From Oscillibacter sp. (GTDB lineage Bacteria; Bacillota; Clostridia; Oscillospirales; Oscillospiraceae), in NCBI RefSeq assembly GCF_028693505.1, contig NZ_JAQUVF010000012.1, forward strand, positions 1-64,000: a stretch of 64,000 nt of DNA, given 5' to 3'. Position 1 is the first letter of the stretch. Every line of letters begins with the position of its first letter. Shown piece after piece: positions 63,087-64,000 of this stretch. Position numbers and translations under genes: made by a program. The notes under the pieces are model-generated. The model saw only the letters and a program-made list of their open reading frames with translations, made no database searches and had not been told where the DNA came from.

Positions 63087-63623
63087 ATGGACCGTTTTTC
63101 CATCCTTGTGGGCGACATCACCCGTTCTGACGCGGAGGCCATCGTCAGCGCCGCCAACACCTCTCTTCTGGGCGGCGGCGGAGTGGACGGCGCCATCCAC
63201 CGGGCCGCCGGTCCCGCGCTTTTGGCGGAGTGCCGGGGCTTGGGCGGGTGCGAGACCGGCCGGGCCAAGCTGACCCGGGGCTACAACCTGCGGGCAAGCT
63301 ACGTGCTCCACACCCCCGGCCCCATCTGGCAGGGGGGACACCTGGGCGAGAGCGCCCTGCTGGCCGCCTGCTACCGCTCCTGCCTGTCTCTGGCGGCGGA
63401 GCGCGGCATCCGCTCCGTGGATTTCCCCTCCATCTCCACTGGAATTTACGGGTATCCCCTTCCCATGGCCGCCACTGTGGCGCTGAAGGCCATTATGGAA
63501 TTCCTCCGGGAGCACGACCTTCCCCAGCGGGTGCGTCTGGTGTGCCACGACGAAGCCACCGCCGCCGTTTACCGCCAGACCTGGAACCTCTGGTACGCGG
63601 AGGACAAGGCCTGCCGGATGTAA
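63087..63623 (+). CDS. Macrodomain protein (O-acetyl-ADP-ribose deacetylase-like)
   Basis: The 178-residue protein is a single macrodomain: GDITRSDAEAIVSAANTSLL, GGGGVDGAIHRAAG (the ADP-ribose loop) and ISTGIYGYPL. It should bind or hydrolyse ADP-ribose derivatives in the cytosol, as YmdB/MacroD proteins do. AAAAGGAGGTGC precedes the ATG. No ADP-ribosyltransferase or sirtuin gene is seen nearby, so a toxin-antitoxin role has no support here. Confidence 0.9.
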   Translation: MDRFSILVGDITRSDAEAIVSAANTSLLGGGGVDGAIHRAAGPALLAECRGLGGCETGRAKLTRGYNLRASYVLHTPGPIWQGGHLGESALLAACYRSCLSLAAERGIRSVDFPSISTGIYGYPLPMAATVALKAIMEFLREHDLPQRVRLVCHDEATAAVYRQTWNLWYAEDKACRM

Positions 63624-63668
63624 CCGTCTGTAAAAGGGCCGGGGCAGGAACGGCCCTCCGCAAAGTCA

Positions 63669-63709
63669 GTGCGCCTTTGGCGGAGACGGCGAACCACGGG
63701 TTATTTATA
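63669..63709 (+). repeat. Dispersed repeat block, copy 2
   Basis: Shares GTGCGCCTTTGGCGGAGA and, at the same spacing, TTATTTATA with the block at 24638-24678. It lies 28 bp before an AT-richer gene. Confidence 0.7.
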
Positions 63710-63736
63710 ATTGACGGTGTAAAGAGGGATCTTGCT

Positions 63737-64000
63737 ATGGAGCGCCATGTCCAAAAGAAACAAAAAAACCGCTATATTTTAATTGCTTTGGTACTGACAC
63801 TTTATTTTGTTTTGTCTGTTATTATCGGCTTTCCCCTGGGCTTTGGAAACATGATGGCACGGAGCCATGCACGAGACTATTGTGAAGCGGTTTATCCCGA
63901 GGCAACTCTGGGAAAAACAATCTTTAACCCGGTCGATAACAACTTTAGCACTCGCATTAATCTGGAGAATGATAGTTTCACCATTGGTACCAACCCCAAT
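63737..64000 (+). CDS. YfjL-like membrane-anchored protein (partial)
   Basis: The first 88 codons are visible: a basic start, one transmembrane helix (YILIALVLTLYFVLSVIIGF), then an extracytoplasmic part beginning ARSHARDYCEAVYPEATLGK. This start resembles YfjL-like proteins of Firmicutes, from memory, whose function is unknown. AGAGGGA precedes the ATG. It is more AT-rich than its neighbours and runs off the window. Confidence 0.6.
   Translation, partial: MERHVQKKQKNRYILIALVLTLYFVLSVIIGFPLGFGNMMARSHARDYCEAVYPEATLGKTIFNPVDNNFSTRINLENDSFTIGTNPN

Noticed and set aside
63087..63623. Macrodomain as antitoxin of a DarT-type toxin-antitoxin pair or part of a defence island
   Set aside because: No ADP-ribosyltransferase or other defence gene is adjacent. 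The gene has its own promoter after the arg operon.

Overview
This 64 kb window is a chromosomal stretch of a high-GC anaerobic member of the Clostridia. The gene content and style best suggest the Oscillospiraceae/Ruminococcaceae (Flavonifractor/Oscillibacter-like), which is an inference. Supporting features are an L21-Prp-L27 locus with the Firmicute-type cleavable L27 extension, T-box, lysine and cyclic-di-GMP-I riboswitches, a NiaR-type regulator, a class III ribonucleotide reductase, and AGGAGG-type ribosome binding sites. I saw no rRNA, tRNA, CRISPR array or prophage. Mobile DNA is limited to one insertion-sequence end at the left edge.

Layout. 1-411: right end of an ISL3-like element next to a minus-strand lysine riboswitch whose own gene is not visible. 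0.5-2.7 kb: PAP2 phosphatase, C39-like peptidase lipoprotein, shikimate kinase. 3.0-17.5 kb: a long purine operon headed by a GntR-family regulator (purE, a cysteine-less purF paralogue, purC, purF, purM, purN, AICAR formyltransferase without a cyclohydrolase domain, purD, purL), then guaB. 17.6-20.1 kb: rplU-prp-rpmA and obgE. 20.1-22.0 kb: a membrane-anchored coiled-coil protein on the minus strand behind two tandem c-di-GMP-I riboswitches. 22.2-23.9 kb: T-box-controlled TrpB2. 24-30 kb: mixed small genes (membrane protein, Mbeg1-like hydrolase, SSB-like protein, a Nudix gene broken by a 20-bp duplication, lysA, a VOC protein). 30.0-32.9 kb: feoA-feoB-FeoB-associated protein and a small hydrophobic protein. 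32.9-37.8 kb: complete branched-chain amino acid ABC transporter (livJ-H-M-G-F type). 37.9-39.6 kb: NiaR and a NiaR-operator-controlled EIIC-like permease. 39.7-41.6 kb: GreA-like factor, ArsC/Spx-like protein and Dus on the minus strand. 41.8-45.3 kb: a large REC-GGDEF-EAL-PAS-REC-GGDEF protein. 45.5-51.4 kb: a Crp/Fnr gene with a nonsense codon, nrdG-type activase, NrdD fused to a glutaredoxin-like domain, a TrxB-like reductase, and an SDR. 51.5-54.0 kb: zinc/manganese-type binding lipoprotein and fumarase. 54.3-62.9 kb: arginine operon argG-H-C-J-[3 x 123-bp repeat]-B-D-F. 63.0-64.0 kb: macrodomain protein and the start of a YfjL-like protein.

How it fits together. Most of the window is core anabolism (purines, arginine, lysine, shikimate) plus iron and amino acid transport. 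The more unusual layer is regulatory. A c-di-GMP turnover protein and a c-di-GMP-riboswitch-controlled surface coiled-coil protein lie about 20 kb apart. A NiaR-type palindrome appears to serve both as operator and as terminator. The NrdD-glutaredoxin fusion sits next to a TrxB-like reductase and could form a self-contained anaerobic dNTP module. Several genes show recent decay (Nudix, Crp/Fnr, and the lysine-riboswitch target).
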